Below, piece after piece: positions 52,352 to 60,928 of a DNA stretch of 64,000 nt. The notes below the pieces were generated by a model that was given only the letters and a program-made list of their open reading frames with translations, did no database searches and had not been told where the DNA came from. The position numbers were made by a program, and so were the translations under genes. Each line of letters starts with the position of its first letter. The first letter of the stretch is position 1. The stretch is from positions 644,931-708,930 of the forward strand of contig NZ_KI535368.1 in the NCBI RefSeq assembly GCF_000160035.2, in the 5' to 3' direction. This DNA comes from Catonella morbi ATCC 51271. GTDB taxonomy: Bacteria > Bacillota > Clostridia > Lachnospirales > Lachnospiraceae.

Positions 52352-53392
52352 TTATTTTAAGTTCTCTGTAATTAATTTTACATTGTGTTTATACATATCT
52401 ATATAGGTATCTCCGGGCTGTCCTTCAGGTGCAAGTGAGTCTGAGAAAAGTTCGTTTCCTTCACCTCTTACTACTTTCACATCAAAGCCCTTAGCCTTGC
52501 AAGCCTCCTTTAACTTCTCCATTCTTGCCGGATCAGTGGTGGACTCTGCAAATATTGCCTTTACCTTATGCTCTACGATAAAATCCACGGTTTTATCTAT
52601 GTCTTTGTTTGCAACCTCTGAATCAGTACTTACACCCTGTGGTGCTACAACTTCAATATTATACCTTCTTGAAAAATAATTGAAAGCATCGTGAGGTGTA
52701 ATCAGATATCTTCCACTTTCAGGAATCTCTGCAAGAGCTTTTTTATTTTCTTCATCAAGGGCTGTAAGCTTTTCCAAATATGCCTTGGTATTCTTTTCTA
52801 TCTCATCCTTCTTGTCAGGAAGAAGTTCTGAAAGCTTAGCTCCCGCATTTGATGTAGCCTCTTTATAAAGGTCAATATCAAACCAAAAGTGAGGATCTAT
52901 TATAGTCTCTCCGTCCTCTTCCATTTTACCTATCTTGTCTTCCGGAAAAGTTGATGCAACTGCATAACCTTTCTTTTCAAGTACTTCCTGCATCTTGCCT
53001 TCAAAGTGAAGCCCATGGAAAAGCACCATATCGGCTTCTGATATCTTCTTTAAGTCCTCAGGCTTTGCCACATAAAGATGTGGGTCTTCTCCGGCAGGAA
53101 TAATAAGTTCCTTATCTACCATATCGCCTGCCAACTGATTTACCATATCATATAAAAATGAAGTGGTAACTGTTACTTTTTTCTTTGTCATCTGAGAGTC
53201 AGTCTCTCCTGAACTTCCCATCACACCGGAACTCATGGTACTTTTAGAGCCTTCATCTTTACTAGAAGTCATTGCCTCTCCCTGACTTCCGGATTTAGCC
53301 GAGCTCATTGTATCCTTATTAGTGCCGCCTGTTTTTCCACAGCCTGTTAAAAGCATAATTCCTAACAATAAAAATAATAATGTCTTTCTCAA
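52352..53392 (-). CDS. Metal-binding lipoprotein (TroA/ZnuA family)
   Basis: This 346-residue lipoprotein has the lipobox LLTGC (C18) and an unusually long Ser/Met/Gly-rich linker (residues 21-70). Expected metal ligands are H105 (EDPHLY), H168 (IDPHFW), H234 (TPHDAF) and D318 (LFSDSL). Three histidines plus one aspartate is the TroA/ZnuA pattern; Mn-specific PsaA-like proteins have glutamate at the third position. Zinc or manganese are both possible. It is the first gene of the operon, behind the palindrome at 53436-53457. Confidence 0.9.
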   Translation of the reverse strand: MRKTLLFLLLGIMLLTGCGKTGGTNKDTMSSAKSGSQGEAMTSSKDEGSKSTMSSGVMGSSGETDSQMTKKKVTVTTSFLYDMVNQLAGDMVDKELIIPAGEDPHLYVAKPEDLKKISEADMVLFHGLHFEGKMQEVLEKKGYAVASTFPEDKIGKMEEDGETIIDPHFWFDIDLYKEATSNAGAKLSELLPDKKDEIEKNTKAYLEKLTALDEENKKALAEIPESGRYLITPHDAFNYFSRRYNIEVVAPQGVSTDSEVANKDIDKTVDFIVEHKVKAIFAESTTDPARMEKLKEACKAKGFDVKVVRGEGNELFSDSLAPEGQPGDTYIDMYKHNVKLITENLK

Positions 53393-53435
53393 TTTCTTAT
53401 ATTCTCCTTTTTCAGTATAAATTTCAAGCTTGATA

Positions 53436-53457
53436 TTGGTTAGTCTTAACTAACCAA
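53436..53457 (-). promoter_or_regulatory. DtxR/MntR-like operator
   Basis: TTGGTTAG (53436-53443) and CTAACCAA (53450-53457) form a perfect inverted repeat around TCTTAA, 44 bases upstream of the metal-binding lipoprotein gene. The GGTTAG...CTAACC shape and 22-base span resemble DtxR-family operators, so metal-dependent repression is likely. Confidence 0.7.
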
Positions 53458-53553
53458 TAGATAGTATATTCTTTAGGAGAAGATATGTCAAGGGGTTTTT
53501 TTAAGTAATGGAAATCCTAAATTTTATGAATAAATTTCTTAGTTAACGCATCA

Positions 53554-53604
53554 GGTTTTTCGTAAGCTTTTCGCTATTACGGCGCAGTCACTTACAGAAA
53601 AACC
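53554..53604. other. Inverted repeat between the metal and DUF4127 operons
   Basis: GGTTTTTCGTAAG (53554-53566) pairs with CTTACAGAAAAACC (53591-53604) apart from one extra base. It lies 47 bases beyond the stop of the DUF4127 gene on the minus strand and could act as its terminator. Confidence 0.45.
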
Positions 53605-53650
53605 ATAGCGATTCCGAAATATTATCATTTTATTTTAGTTTTAATATATG

Positions 53651-55177
53651 TCAATCTACATATTCTACATCCATATCCACTTCAAACATTCTTTTCCATG
53701 GTAATGTAAGACTTAATATATTCAGTTTATTCCCTATTGATGATAGCTCATTTTTTATAAATTCTTCAAGTCCTGCTTTAACTACCTGACTTATTATTCC
53801 GTCACTCTCCTTAATATCGAAATAATCCATATTGTATTCGGGAAGTTCATTTACCACTTTTTCTCTGACTGATGAACAAAAACCTAAATCCTCAACATAT
53901 CTGAGTCCCAAAAAATTCTTATGTCTGACCGTATTACCAAAATGATAGAAGTCTACGGCTTCGGCAATAGCTGTACCAACTGTATTTGCCGATGTATTCC
54001 ATCCTGCATAACCTCCTAACTTCATAAGCAGATTGTTAGAATTTAAAAATCTGACAATCTGTAAATCACCTCCATTGGCATAAGCATTATCCGCTATAGT
54101 AATAATCTTTCCCTCTGCCAGTCTGTCAGTTATAAAGTCAAACATTTCAGCTATATTTCTTTCTGCATAATACTCAGGATACTTGGACGGTTGGTTAACC
54201 GCCTCTTCCATATTGCCTGCGGGCGCGGTGACTGCCATTATAATATCAGCCGCCTCATAAGATTCCGTGAGCTGGCAACCTGCTGACAAGATATGATACC
54301 TGAGTGTACCTGACAGCATATTCCCTTCATATAACGGTATAATGCTCCTTGCCGCATCTGTAGCGTATTTGATATATATCTTCGGTTTCTTGCCTTTAAG
54401 CACATTTATCATCCTTGATATAAGAGTAAGAGCCACTTCATCTGCTCCCGGGTACATAAGCACCTTATTCTCCAATCCGTTTTTTATAATCTCTTTTACA
54501 ATATCCCTTTGATCTATAGCTGCATATCCATATTTACAGCAGTCATCCTGAGGTACTACCAGAGCATCAATTATATTTTCTTTAATAAGCGAAAGCGCAG
54601 CTAAGTTAAGTGCCTTATTCACCTTTCTTCTTGAAATATAATCGTCAAGATACTCCTCCGGCACCTTCTCTATAATTTTATCAAGAGGGAATACATTTTC
54701 TATTCCCAGATGCCCCTTGTGCATTGCTTCTCCGATTTCATGAATTTCTCTGCCATACTCTCCGTAATAATCAGGTTCTTCAATATCAGTTGAATAAGTC
54801 GGACATCTCATTATTATATTGAAGGCATAAATTAATAACTCCGGATTTTCATTTCTTATATTTTTTATTATATTCAGTCTTTCTTTTAATTTTTCTTCTT
54901 TTTCATTGTGGATTCTTGAAGGCACAAGTCCCCCATAAAGAAGCATGTCTAATGATATTACAAGACCAGTCGCATCTTTACATTCTTCCATTAAAAATCT
55001 GTCTATTTCCTGTAAATTTGCAGGACTTTTTTTATATCCGAGTTTTTTAGGAGTTACTATTTCAAATTCTTCTCCGGAAAACAACTTTTGGGGGAAAATA
55101 TAATTACAAGGTCTTTCATCTAATGATAATAATACTATTTTTGCTCTTATTCCGTCATATTCTTTTATATTATTCAT
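53651..55177 (-). CDS. DUF4127 protein, second of two
   Basis: This protein is about 508 residues from 55177, with AAGGAG upstream; an ATG at 55201 is the alternative. It opens AKIVLLSLDERPCNYIFP and has DMLLYGGLVPSRIHN, PGADEVALTLISR, ILSAGCQLTESYEAAD and GGYAGWNTSANTVG, all shared with the DUF4127 protein at 56003. The family has no known function; the conserved D, E, R, H and N residues suggest an enzyme. No signal peptide, so cytoplasmic. It is the last gene of the operon with RpiR and the sugar transporter, which points to a role in using the imported compound. Confidence 0.85.
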   Translation of the reverse strand: MNNIKEYDGIRAKIVLLSLDERPCNYIFPQKLFSGEEFEIVTPKKLGYKKSPANLQEIDRFLMEECKDATGLVISLDMLLYGGLVPSRIHNEKEEKLKERLNIIKNIRNENPELLIYAFNIIMRCPTYSTDIEEPDYYGEYGREIHEIGEAMHKGHLGIENVFPLDKIIEKVPEEYLDDYISRRKVNKALNLAALSLIKENIIDALVVPQDDCCKYGYAAIDQRDIVKEIIKNGLENKVLMYPGADEVALTLISRMINVLKGKKPKIYIKYATDAARSIIPLYEGNMLSGTLRYHILSAGCQLTESYEAADIIMAVTAPAGNMEEAVNQPSKYPEYYAERNIAEMFDFITDRLAEGKIITIADNAYANGGDLQIVRFLNSNNLLMKLGGYAGWNTSANTVGTAIAEAVDFYHFGNTVRHKNFLGLRYVEDLGFCSSVREKVVNELPEYNMDYFDIKESDGIISQVVKAGLEEFIKNELSSIGNKLNILSLTLPWKRMFEVDMDVEYVD

Positions 55178-56003
55178 TTGAAGAAAACTCCTTTCTCTCA
55201 TCTTTTATTGTCTCGAAGTATAAACGATTTGCCGAACAGTATGTGTAGATTACGTCCATAATTATTAAGATTACCATCTGCCTTGAAACCATATTTGACA
55301 TTCCTTTGGTGCAGTTTGTCATAATCACTTCATCATACAGTTCCCCCTGTCTTTCATCTGCTGTTATTAGCACCAGGTATGCTCCCTTAAACTTAGCCTT
55401 CCTTACCGTTGCCCTTACATCTTCCGTTTCTTCTGACAGATTAAATATAATTATTATGCTGCCCTGCCCCAATGCAGATACTCTCGGTTCCAAAAACTTA
55501 TTTTGTGTAACCGTACTTATGTCCACTCCAAGATTAAGAAATTTCAGTTTAAAATCTTCAAGTATCGAACTTTCGGCTTCAGAACCTACCATTACTGCTC
55601 TTTTCCCACTATTTAAAAGGGAAGCGATTCTTTTTATTTGATTTTCATTTATAAGCTTGAAATTCTCTTCTATCAGCGTATTATAGGCGGACTTTAGGTT
55701 ATTAGTCAGATAATTTACCTGTTTTTCATTGATTTCATTATTTTTCTCATTTTCAATATCCTTTTCATAAGAATAAATAAATTCTCTGTAACCTTTATAT
55801 CCGCATTTTTTTGCAAATCTGTGAAGGGAGGCTTCTGAAACATATAAAAGTCCCGATATTTTTTTTGAAGAAAAATTCCTTATTGCTTTATTGGTAATAA
55901 AAAATTCACCTATACTTTTTTCAAGCTGTGTCAATTCCGCAAAGTTTTTCTCAATACTCTGCTTTGTTTCATTGTGATAATACTCAAAAAAATAGTTATT
56001 CAT
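55170..56003 (-). CDS. RpiR/MurR-type regulator
   Basis: This 277-residue regulator has an N-terminal RpiR helix-turn-helix (LTQLEKSIGEFFITN, then VSEASLHRFAKKCGYKG) and a C-terminal SIS domain (KRAVMVGSEAESSILEDFKLK) that binds phosphosugars. It overlaps both flanking DUF4127 genes (one base and eight bases). RpiR-type proteins repress or activate sugar-use operons in response to sugar phosphates, so it probably controls this operon. The palindrome at 60791-60817 is a candidate site. Confidence 0.88.
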   Translation of the reverse strand: MNNYFFEYYHNETKQSIEKNFAELTQLEKSIGEFFITNKAIRNFSSKKISGLLYVSEASLHRFAKKCGYKGYREFIYSYEKDIENEKNNEINEKQVNYLTNNLKSAYNTLIEENFKLINENQIKRIASLLNSGKRAVMVGSEAESSILEDFKLKFLNLGVDISTVTQNKFLEPRVSALGQGSIIIIFNLSEETEDVRATVRKAKFKGAYLVLITADERQGELYDEVIMTNCTKGMSNMVSRQMVILIIMDVIYTYCSANRLYFETIKDERKEFSSNE

Positions 56004-57556
56004 TATGTTTCCTTTACCTGATTCCGTATTTCTTTAAGTTCAACCATTATTTTGTAAAAAAATATACTGTCCCAGTCAAATTCAAAACACGAAATTTTCC
56101 CCTGATATGAGCTATAACATTGACTTAAAAATATATTAAACCACGATTGCAGTTCAGTTAAATACCTTTCTCTTACTATACTATAATTCTCTTTTAATGC
56201 ATAGGGATTAACAATAGTGCTCCCTTCTTTTATCAACTTCGGAGTTAAGTCAGCCTGACATCTCCAGTCGGATAAAATAAAAGAAAGCTTTAAGCCTTCA
56301 CTTATCATCCTTTTAGACTTTGGTAAAGAAGTGTAAAAAGACAGAATTATTGTATGCGCCAAAACAACACCTATGGTATTTTGTGCTGTATTCCACCCCC
56401 CAAAGGCAGCAACATTTTTAAGTATCCCTTTTTTTAAGGCAGACTTCATAAAATTTTTTTCGCAACCGTTGCAACAGCTTATTTCTGCCAACCCCACATT
56501 TTTATTAAACTTCGTTATGTAAAATTCTATAAATCTTAAAAACTCGGGTATATTCATACTAGCCTTAAATGAAGGATCAATTTTTTCTTCCTGTTCCGAA
56601 GCTTCTACCTGCTTTGTTCCCGAAACATTTACTGCAAGCATACAATCAGATGTTTCATATGAGTCTGTCAAAAATCCCCCTACAGAATAAATCTGCCATT
56701 TTATACTTTCATTTACTGCCCTGTCTTCATACTTAGGTATTACAAAAGGACCGTTTGTCGCGGAATATCTAACATAAACCTTAGGCATATACTGCTTACT
56801 TTCACAAAAAACCCTTGCAAAGATGACACTTCCTACTTCATCTGCTCCCGGATGAATAATGACACATTCTGCAACTCCAAGCTCATTTATTCTGTCAAAT
56901 ATAACCTGTGAATCCATAGCTGCCATTCCGTACTCACTGGTATCATCTTTAGGGATAGTCAGTAATTCAAATATATTTTCCGAAAGCAAATCTACACAGG
57001 AAAGATTTACAAATCTGTCTGTTTCTCTTCTATTTAAAAAATCATCCAGATATATAGCAGGAATACCGAGTGAATCCATTTCATATTCTTCTTCTTTTGT
57101 CAGCTCTCCCCTTTGCTTTCTGTCAAGCAGACAGGTGTATCTCCATATCTTATATCCGTACTTATCCCAATAATCCGGATCTTCAAAACTGCTGTCATAT
57201 GCGGCAACTCTTGCAATTAAATTAAAGGCATGAATCTTTAACTTTGGAAACTTTTCTTTCAGTATCCTGAAATTATCAAGTCTTTCCCTGCATATTTCTT
57301 TTGAAAGAGTATGTATCCTTGAGTTAATGAGGTTTCCATATATCAGGGTGTCTACCGAAAAAATGGCATATTCGCAGTCTGTGGCATTGTCAAATATCCA
57401 CTTCCATAGCTCCGCTACCTTTGCAGGCTCCTTAAGAAAACCAATTATTTCTTTGGGCGGTCTTAATAAAGATATGTTGTCAGTCAATGTTGACAATAAA
57501 TACGGGAATTCATAATTACAAGCCCTGTCATCTAACGGAATATATAAAATCTTCAT
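56003..57556 (-). CDS. DUF4127 protein, first of two
   Basis: This 517-residue cytoplasmic protein begins MKILYIPLDDRACNYEFP. Motifs shared with its paralogue are DTLIYGNLINSRIH, HPGADEVGSVIFARV, IYSVGGFLTDSYETSD and FGGWNTAQNTIGV. An extra cluster of cysteines (EISCCNGCEKN near residue 355) is absent from the other copy and might bind a metal. It lies six bases after the second permease and overlaps the RpiR gene by one base. Function unknown; probably acts on the imported sugar. Confidence 0.85.
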   Translation of the reverse strand: MKILYIPLDDRACNYEFPYLLSTLTDNISLLRPPKEIIGFLKEPAKVAELWKWIFDNATDCEYAIFSVDTLIYGNLINSRIHTLSKEICRERLDNFRILKEKFPKLKIHAFNLIARVAAYDSSFEDPDYWDKYGYKIWRYTCLLDRKQRGELTKEEEYEMDSLGIPAIYLDDFLNRRETDRFVNLSCVDLLSENIFELLTIPKDDTSEYGMAAMDSQVIFDRINELGVAECVIIHPGADEVGSVIFARVFCESKQYMPKVYVRYSATNGPFVIPKYEDRAVNESIKWQIYSVGGFLTDSYETSDCMLAVNVSGTKQVEASEQEEKIDPSFKASMNIPEFLRFIEFYITKFNKNVGLAEISCCNGCEKNFMKSALKKGILKNVAAFGGWNTAQNTIGVVLAHTIILSFYTSLPKSKRMISEGLKLSFILSDWRCQADLTPKLIKEGSTIVNPYALKENYSIVRERYLTELQSWFNIFLSQCYSSYQGKISCFEFDWDSIFFYKIMVELKEIRNQVKET

Positions 57557-57562
57557 GCTGCC

Positions 57563-58396
57563 TCACCCCTTTAATCCCGATGTGGATATACCTTCTACAA
57601 ATTGCTTCTGGCCTATTAGAAAAATTATCAGAATAGGAATCATAAATATTGTCGCAGCCGCCATAAGTGAAGTCCAGTTTATGGAATGTTCATTCAAAAA
57701 TGCATACAATCCCAATGACAATGTGTACAACTCTCCTTTATTTGCATAAAGTAAAGGTCCTAAAAAATCTGAGAAGGTATACATAAATGAAAAAATTGTT
57801 ATTGTTGCAATTCCCGGTTTTACGAGCGGAAGTGCAATACGTGAAAATCTCTGCCAGGCATTACACCCGTCTATTCGTGCCGCCTCTAAAAGTTCATCCG
57901 GTATTCCAAGCATAAACTGTCTAAGTATAATAATATATAACGGTGCTCCGAAAAAAGCCGGAATTATCAGTGGCCAGAAAGAGCCTGTAAGGCCTATCTT
58001 AACCCACATTCTATATAGAGGAATCATGATGGCGGTATACGGTATCATCATAGTCGCCGTAATAATACTAAAAATTATATTTCTTCCTGACCACTTTACT
58101 TTAGATAATGAATATGCAATCATCGGTGTGACAATTACTGTACCCAATACATTCATCAGTGTTATCCACAGTGTATTCCCAAGGTACTTAAAAAACGGAA
58201 TTGTATTAAACACGTCTATGTAATTTCCAAGATAAAACGCTTTTGGGAATAATCCGATAGTACGGTCAAAAGCCTCATTGTATGTTTTAAATGATGTTGT
58301 TACCATAACTAAAAGAGGAAAAACATAAATTAGTGCAAGCAATAAAATAACTGCTATGGTCAGTATTTTGCGCAGTTTTCCTTTCATGCGAACCAT
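57563..58396 (-). CDS. Sugar ABC transporter permease (UgpE type)
   Basis: This protein is about 277 residues from the ATG at 58396, where GTGAGG lies six bases upstream. It has six hydrophobic segments, the EAA loop LEAARIDGCNAWQRFSRIALP and the usual end FVEGISTSGLKG. It is the second permease of the operon; the first DUF4127 gene follows after six bases. Confidence 0.9.
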   Translation of the reverse strand: MVRMKGKLRKILTIAVILLLALIYVFPLLVMVTTSFKTYNEAFDRTIGLFPKAFYLGNYIDVFNTIPFFKYLGNTLWITLMNVLGTVIVTPMIAYSLSKVKWSGRNIIFSIITATMMIPYTAIMIPLYRMWVKIGLTGSFWPLIIPAFFGAPLYIIILRQFMLGIPDELLEAARIDGCNAWQRFSRIALPLVKPGIATITIFSFMYTFSDFLGPLLYANKGELYTLSLGLYAFLNEHSINWTSLMAAATIFMIPILIIFLIGQKQFVEGISTSGLKG

Positions 58397-58421
58397 TATA
58401 TACCTCACTTTCAATATGGGT

Positions 58422-59360
58422 TTACTGCTTATTAACCCATTTCTTTGAAATTTTTGTAATTAAAAATGTAATAATGCAAACTACCAGAAACAGTATCCAT
58501 GACATTGCCGCTGCTTTTCCCATCTTAAGTCCCGTAAATGCATTATAAAATAAATAAAGCGGATACATCATAAGGGAATCTCTCGGTCCTCCGTTTATAC
58601 CCTGTGAAATGTTGCCACTCTGTGCCCTTATAATAATGTAAACCTGAGTAAAATACTGAAATCCGTTTATCATAACAAGAACAATCTGGTATAGAATGAC
58701 ATGAGCTATACCCGGCAATGTAATATTGGTAAACTTTGCTATGGAGCCTGCACCATCCATTCCTGCTGCTTCATAAAGTTCGGTCGGGACATCCTGCATT
58801 GCCGCCAAAAATATAACCATACTAGAACCCATTCCCCAAAGCGTTATTATAATTACACTTGTCATAGTCCAAGAAGGATCTCCGAGCCAGTTAATGGTTG
58901 GAACACCAAATTTTCCCAATATTTTATTCAAATAACCATTGAGCGGATCAAACACCCATACCCATATCATGGTTGATGCTACTACCGGAACCACTGATGG
59001 TAAAAAGAAAATTGAACGAAAAATTGTTCTTCCTCTCCACTTGCCATTTAACATCGAAGCAATAATAAGTGCCGTAAAAATACATAAAACTACCGAAAAT
59101 GCTACATAGATCAATGTATTGATCATACTTTTATAAAAAAGAGGATCTAAAAAAAGATCTTTATAATTGTCTATTCCAACCCACTTTGGATCTTTTATAG
59201 CGCTAAAATCAGTAAAGCTGTAATATCCCGACATAAATATAGGATATAAGCTGAAAAGAAAAAATCCTATTATCCAAGGCAATACAAATAAAAATCCTTC
59301 CAACTCATTCTTCCATCTTATTTTTCGTTTATCTGCCTTTCTTATTCCGGCCTTTGTCAT
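58422..59360 (-). CDS. Sugar ABC transporter permease (UgpA type)
   Basis: This protein is about 312 residues from the ATG at 59360, chosen because GAGGTGAGG precedes it; the frame extends back to 59426 but that part covers the stem-loop at 59386-59415. Six hydrophobic segments, EAA loop YEAAGMDGAGSIAKFTNITLP. It forms the channel with the permease at 57563. Confidence 0.9.
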   Translation of the reverse strand: MTKAGIRKADKRKIRWKNELEGFLFVLPWIIGFFLFSLYPIFMSGYYSFTDFSAIKDPKWVGIDNYKDLFLDPLFYKSMINTLIYVAFSVVLCIFTALIIASMLNGKWRGRTIFRSIFFLPSVVPVVASTMIWVWVFDPLNGYLNKILGKFGVPTINWLGDPSWTMTSVIIITLWGMGSSMVIFLAAMQDVPTELYEAAGMDGAGSIAKFTNITLPGIAHVILYQIVLVMINGFQYFTQVYIIIRAQSGNISQGINGGPRDSLMMYPLYLFYNAFTGLKMGKAAAMSWILFLVVCIITFLITKISKKWVNKQ

Positions 59361-59385
59361 TAATATCCTCACCTCTATCCTTAAA

Positions 59386-59415
59386 GGCTGTCGCACTAAA
59401 GATGCTGCGACAGCC
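59386..59415 (-). promoter_or_regulatory. Intercistronic stem-loop after the binding-protein gene
   Basis: GGCTGTCGCA (59386-59395) pairs perfectly with TGCGACAGCC (59406-59415) around a ten-base loop. It lies between the binding-protein stop (59434) and the permease start (59360), in the same place as in the other two sugar operons. The stem sequence also matches the ends of the dispersed element at 43174 and the hairpin at 48966. Confidence 0.75.
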
Positions 59416-59433
59416 CTTATACTCAATTAATAT

Positions 59434-60768
59434 TTATTTCAACGTTTTAGTTGCTTCTTTCAAATCTGATAAAGCTTTATCCGTTGTATCACCTAACAAC
59501 ACATTATTCACAGCATCTCTTATGGCTTTGCTATACTCAGTTGTCTGTAAAAATGAAGGTAATCCGCGAAGATTATTTTTTGCAATAATATCAAGATAAA
59601 CTCCATATGCTTCCGATTTTGATGCTATCTCAGGATCTTTCAACAATGCTTTTGTAGGAGGAAGATCACCTTTTAATGTACAAAACAGTTTATTTCCGTC
59701 TCCCATGCACATATATTTCATAAAGTCCCAGGCACCTTCTTTATGTGTACTTGTTGAAGAGATGTAAAGCATTGATGTGTCAATTATTGACCATCCGTCA
59801 CTGTTAACACTCTTTGCTCCAGGCATTGGCATCATCCCAAAGTTAACCTTTGCTTCCTTCGCCATATTATAGAACCACGGTCCATCAATTCTAAATACCT
59901 GTGTTCCATTTAAGAAAGGATCCTGAGGTGTATTTAAATTTGCATTACCGGATGTTACAAAATTTCCCATGGTATCTTTACCAAACTTCTTTACCTGACT
60001 TTCCATAAACTCAAGCGATTTCTTAAAACCTTCATTATCCGGTGTCAGATTACCAGGTGTACCAAAGTCAGAACCAAATGCATATGCAAATGTAGTTGGC
60101 CAATAGTTGGCAGGAACAAAAGGCGCTCCAATCTGTTTCATAACCCCGTTATCCACGACGGTGGTCTTTTCGCTTACTTCCATAAGCTCTTCCAAAGTGG
60201 TTGGAAGCTTGGTAATTCCTGCTTTATCAAGCAAATCTTTGTTATAATAAAGTGCAAATGTATTGACACTTATAGGAAGTGCATAATAGCTTCCGTCATA
60301 CTTCTGTTGCTCTAATGCGGAGTCTACAAATGCAGAAGCATCGAAGTTATCCTTTTTCATAAACTCATCCAAGTTCTGGGCTATATTCTCATTTGCATAT
60401 TTTGGCACATTGCCGCCAAAATCATCTGTAATATCAGGCCCCTGTCCTCCTGAGATAGCTGTAATTATAACCTGCTGGTCAGGCGTACTTGTTCCCACAA
60501 CTTCATATTTATCCTGGCTTTTATTATATGCAGCAATCATCTGCTCTATCAGCTTAGCCTCATCTCCACCCCAGAGATACCAGAAGCTTATTTTTTCACG
60601 TTCCCCATTAGCACTCTTTTCCCCTGAACCGACCTGCACCGTACTTGCAGTTGCCGAGCTCACCTGTTTTGATCCTTTTTCTTCTGCCGCCTTATTACAT
60701 CCGACTAATGAACTGCACATTATTCCCGCAACTAAAGCAAATATCAAAGATTTACTTCTCTTTTTCAT
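59434..60768 (-). CDS. Sugar-binding lipoprotein of the DUF4127 operon
   Basis: This 444-residue lipoprotein has the lipobox SSLVGC (C24), a short Ser/Gly linker and a family 1 solute-binding fold (FWYLWGGDEAKLIEQM, DFGGNVPKYANEN, YALPISVNTFALYYNKDLLD). GAAAGGAG precedes the ATG. It is the first gene of an operon continuing to 53651. Ligand unknown. Confidence 0.9.
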   Translation of the reverse strand: MKKRSKSLIFALVAGIMCSSLVGCNKAAEEKGSKQVSSATASTVQVGSGEKSANGEREKISFWYLWGGDEAKLIEQMIAAYNKSQDKYEVVGTSTPDQQVIITAISGGQGPDITDDFGGNVPKYANENIAQNLDEFMKKDNFDASAFVDSALEQQKYDGSYYALPISVNTFALYYNKDLLDKAGITKLPTTLEELMEVSEKTTVVDNGVMKQIGAPFVPANYWPTTFAYAFGSDFGTPGNLTPDNEGFKKSLEFMESQVKKFGKDTMGNFVTSGNANLNTPQDPFLNGTQVFRIDGPWFYNMAKEAKVNFGMMPMPGAKSVNSDGWSIIDTSMLYISSTSTHKEGAWDFMKYMCMGDGNKLFCTLKGDLPPTKALLKDPEIASKSEAYGVYLDIIAKNNLRGLPSFLQTTEYSKAIRDAVNNVLLGDTTDKALSDLKEATKTLK

Positions 60769-60790
60769 AGCTGACTCCTTTCAAATATAT

Positions 60791-60817
60791 TGATTTTAGT
60801 TTGCTTTTCTAAAATCA
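60791..60817 (-). promoter_or_regulatory. Candidate operator upstream of the DUF4127 operon
   Basis: TGATTTTAG (60791-60799) and CTAAAATCA (60809-60817) form a perfect nine-base inverted repeat 23-49 bases before the binding-protein ATG. Position suits a repressor site, perhaps for the RpiR-type protein of the operon, or a small leader hairpin. Confidence 0.5.
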
Positions 60818-60928
60818 TTTTATCATCGCAAAAAATAATTTCAATAACTTCGCCTTAAACTGAAATAACTTTCATATACTGTGGTAATTATGCACAACAA
60901 TCAATCTTAACTATTGTATATTATTTTG

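Noticed and set aside
59361..59426. N-terminal extension of the permease in the DUF4127 operon
   Set aside because: It is encoded by the stem-loop at 59386-59415; the ATG at 59360 has a strong ribosome site.
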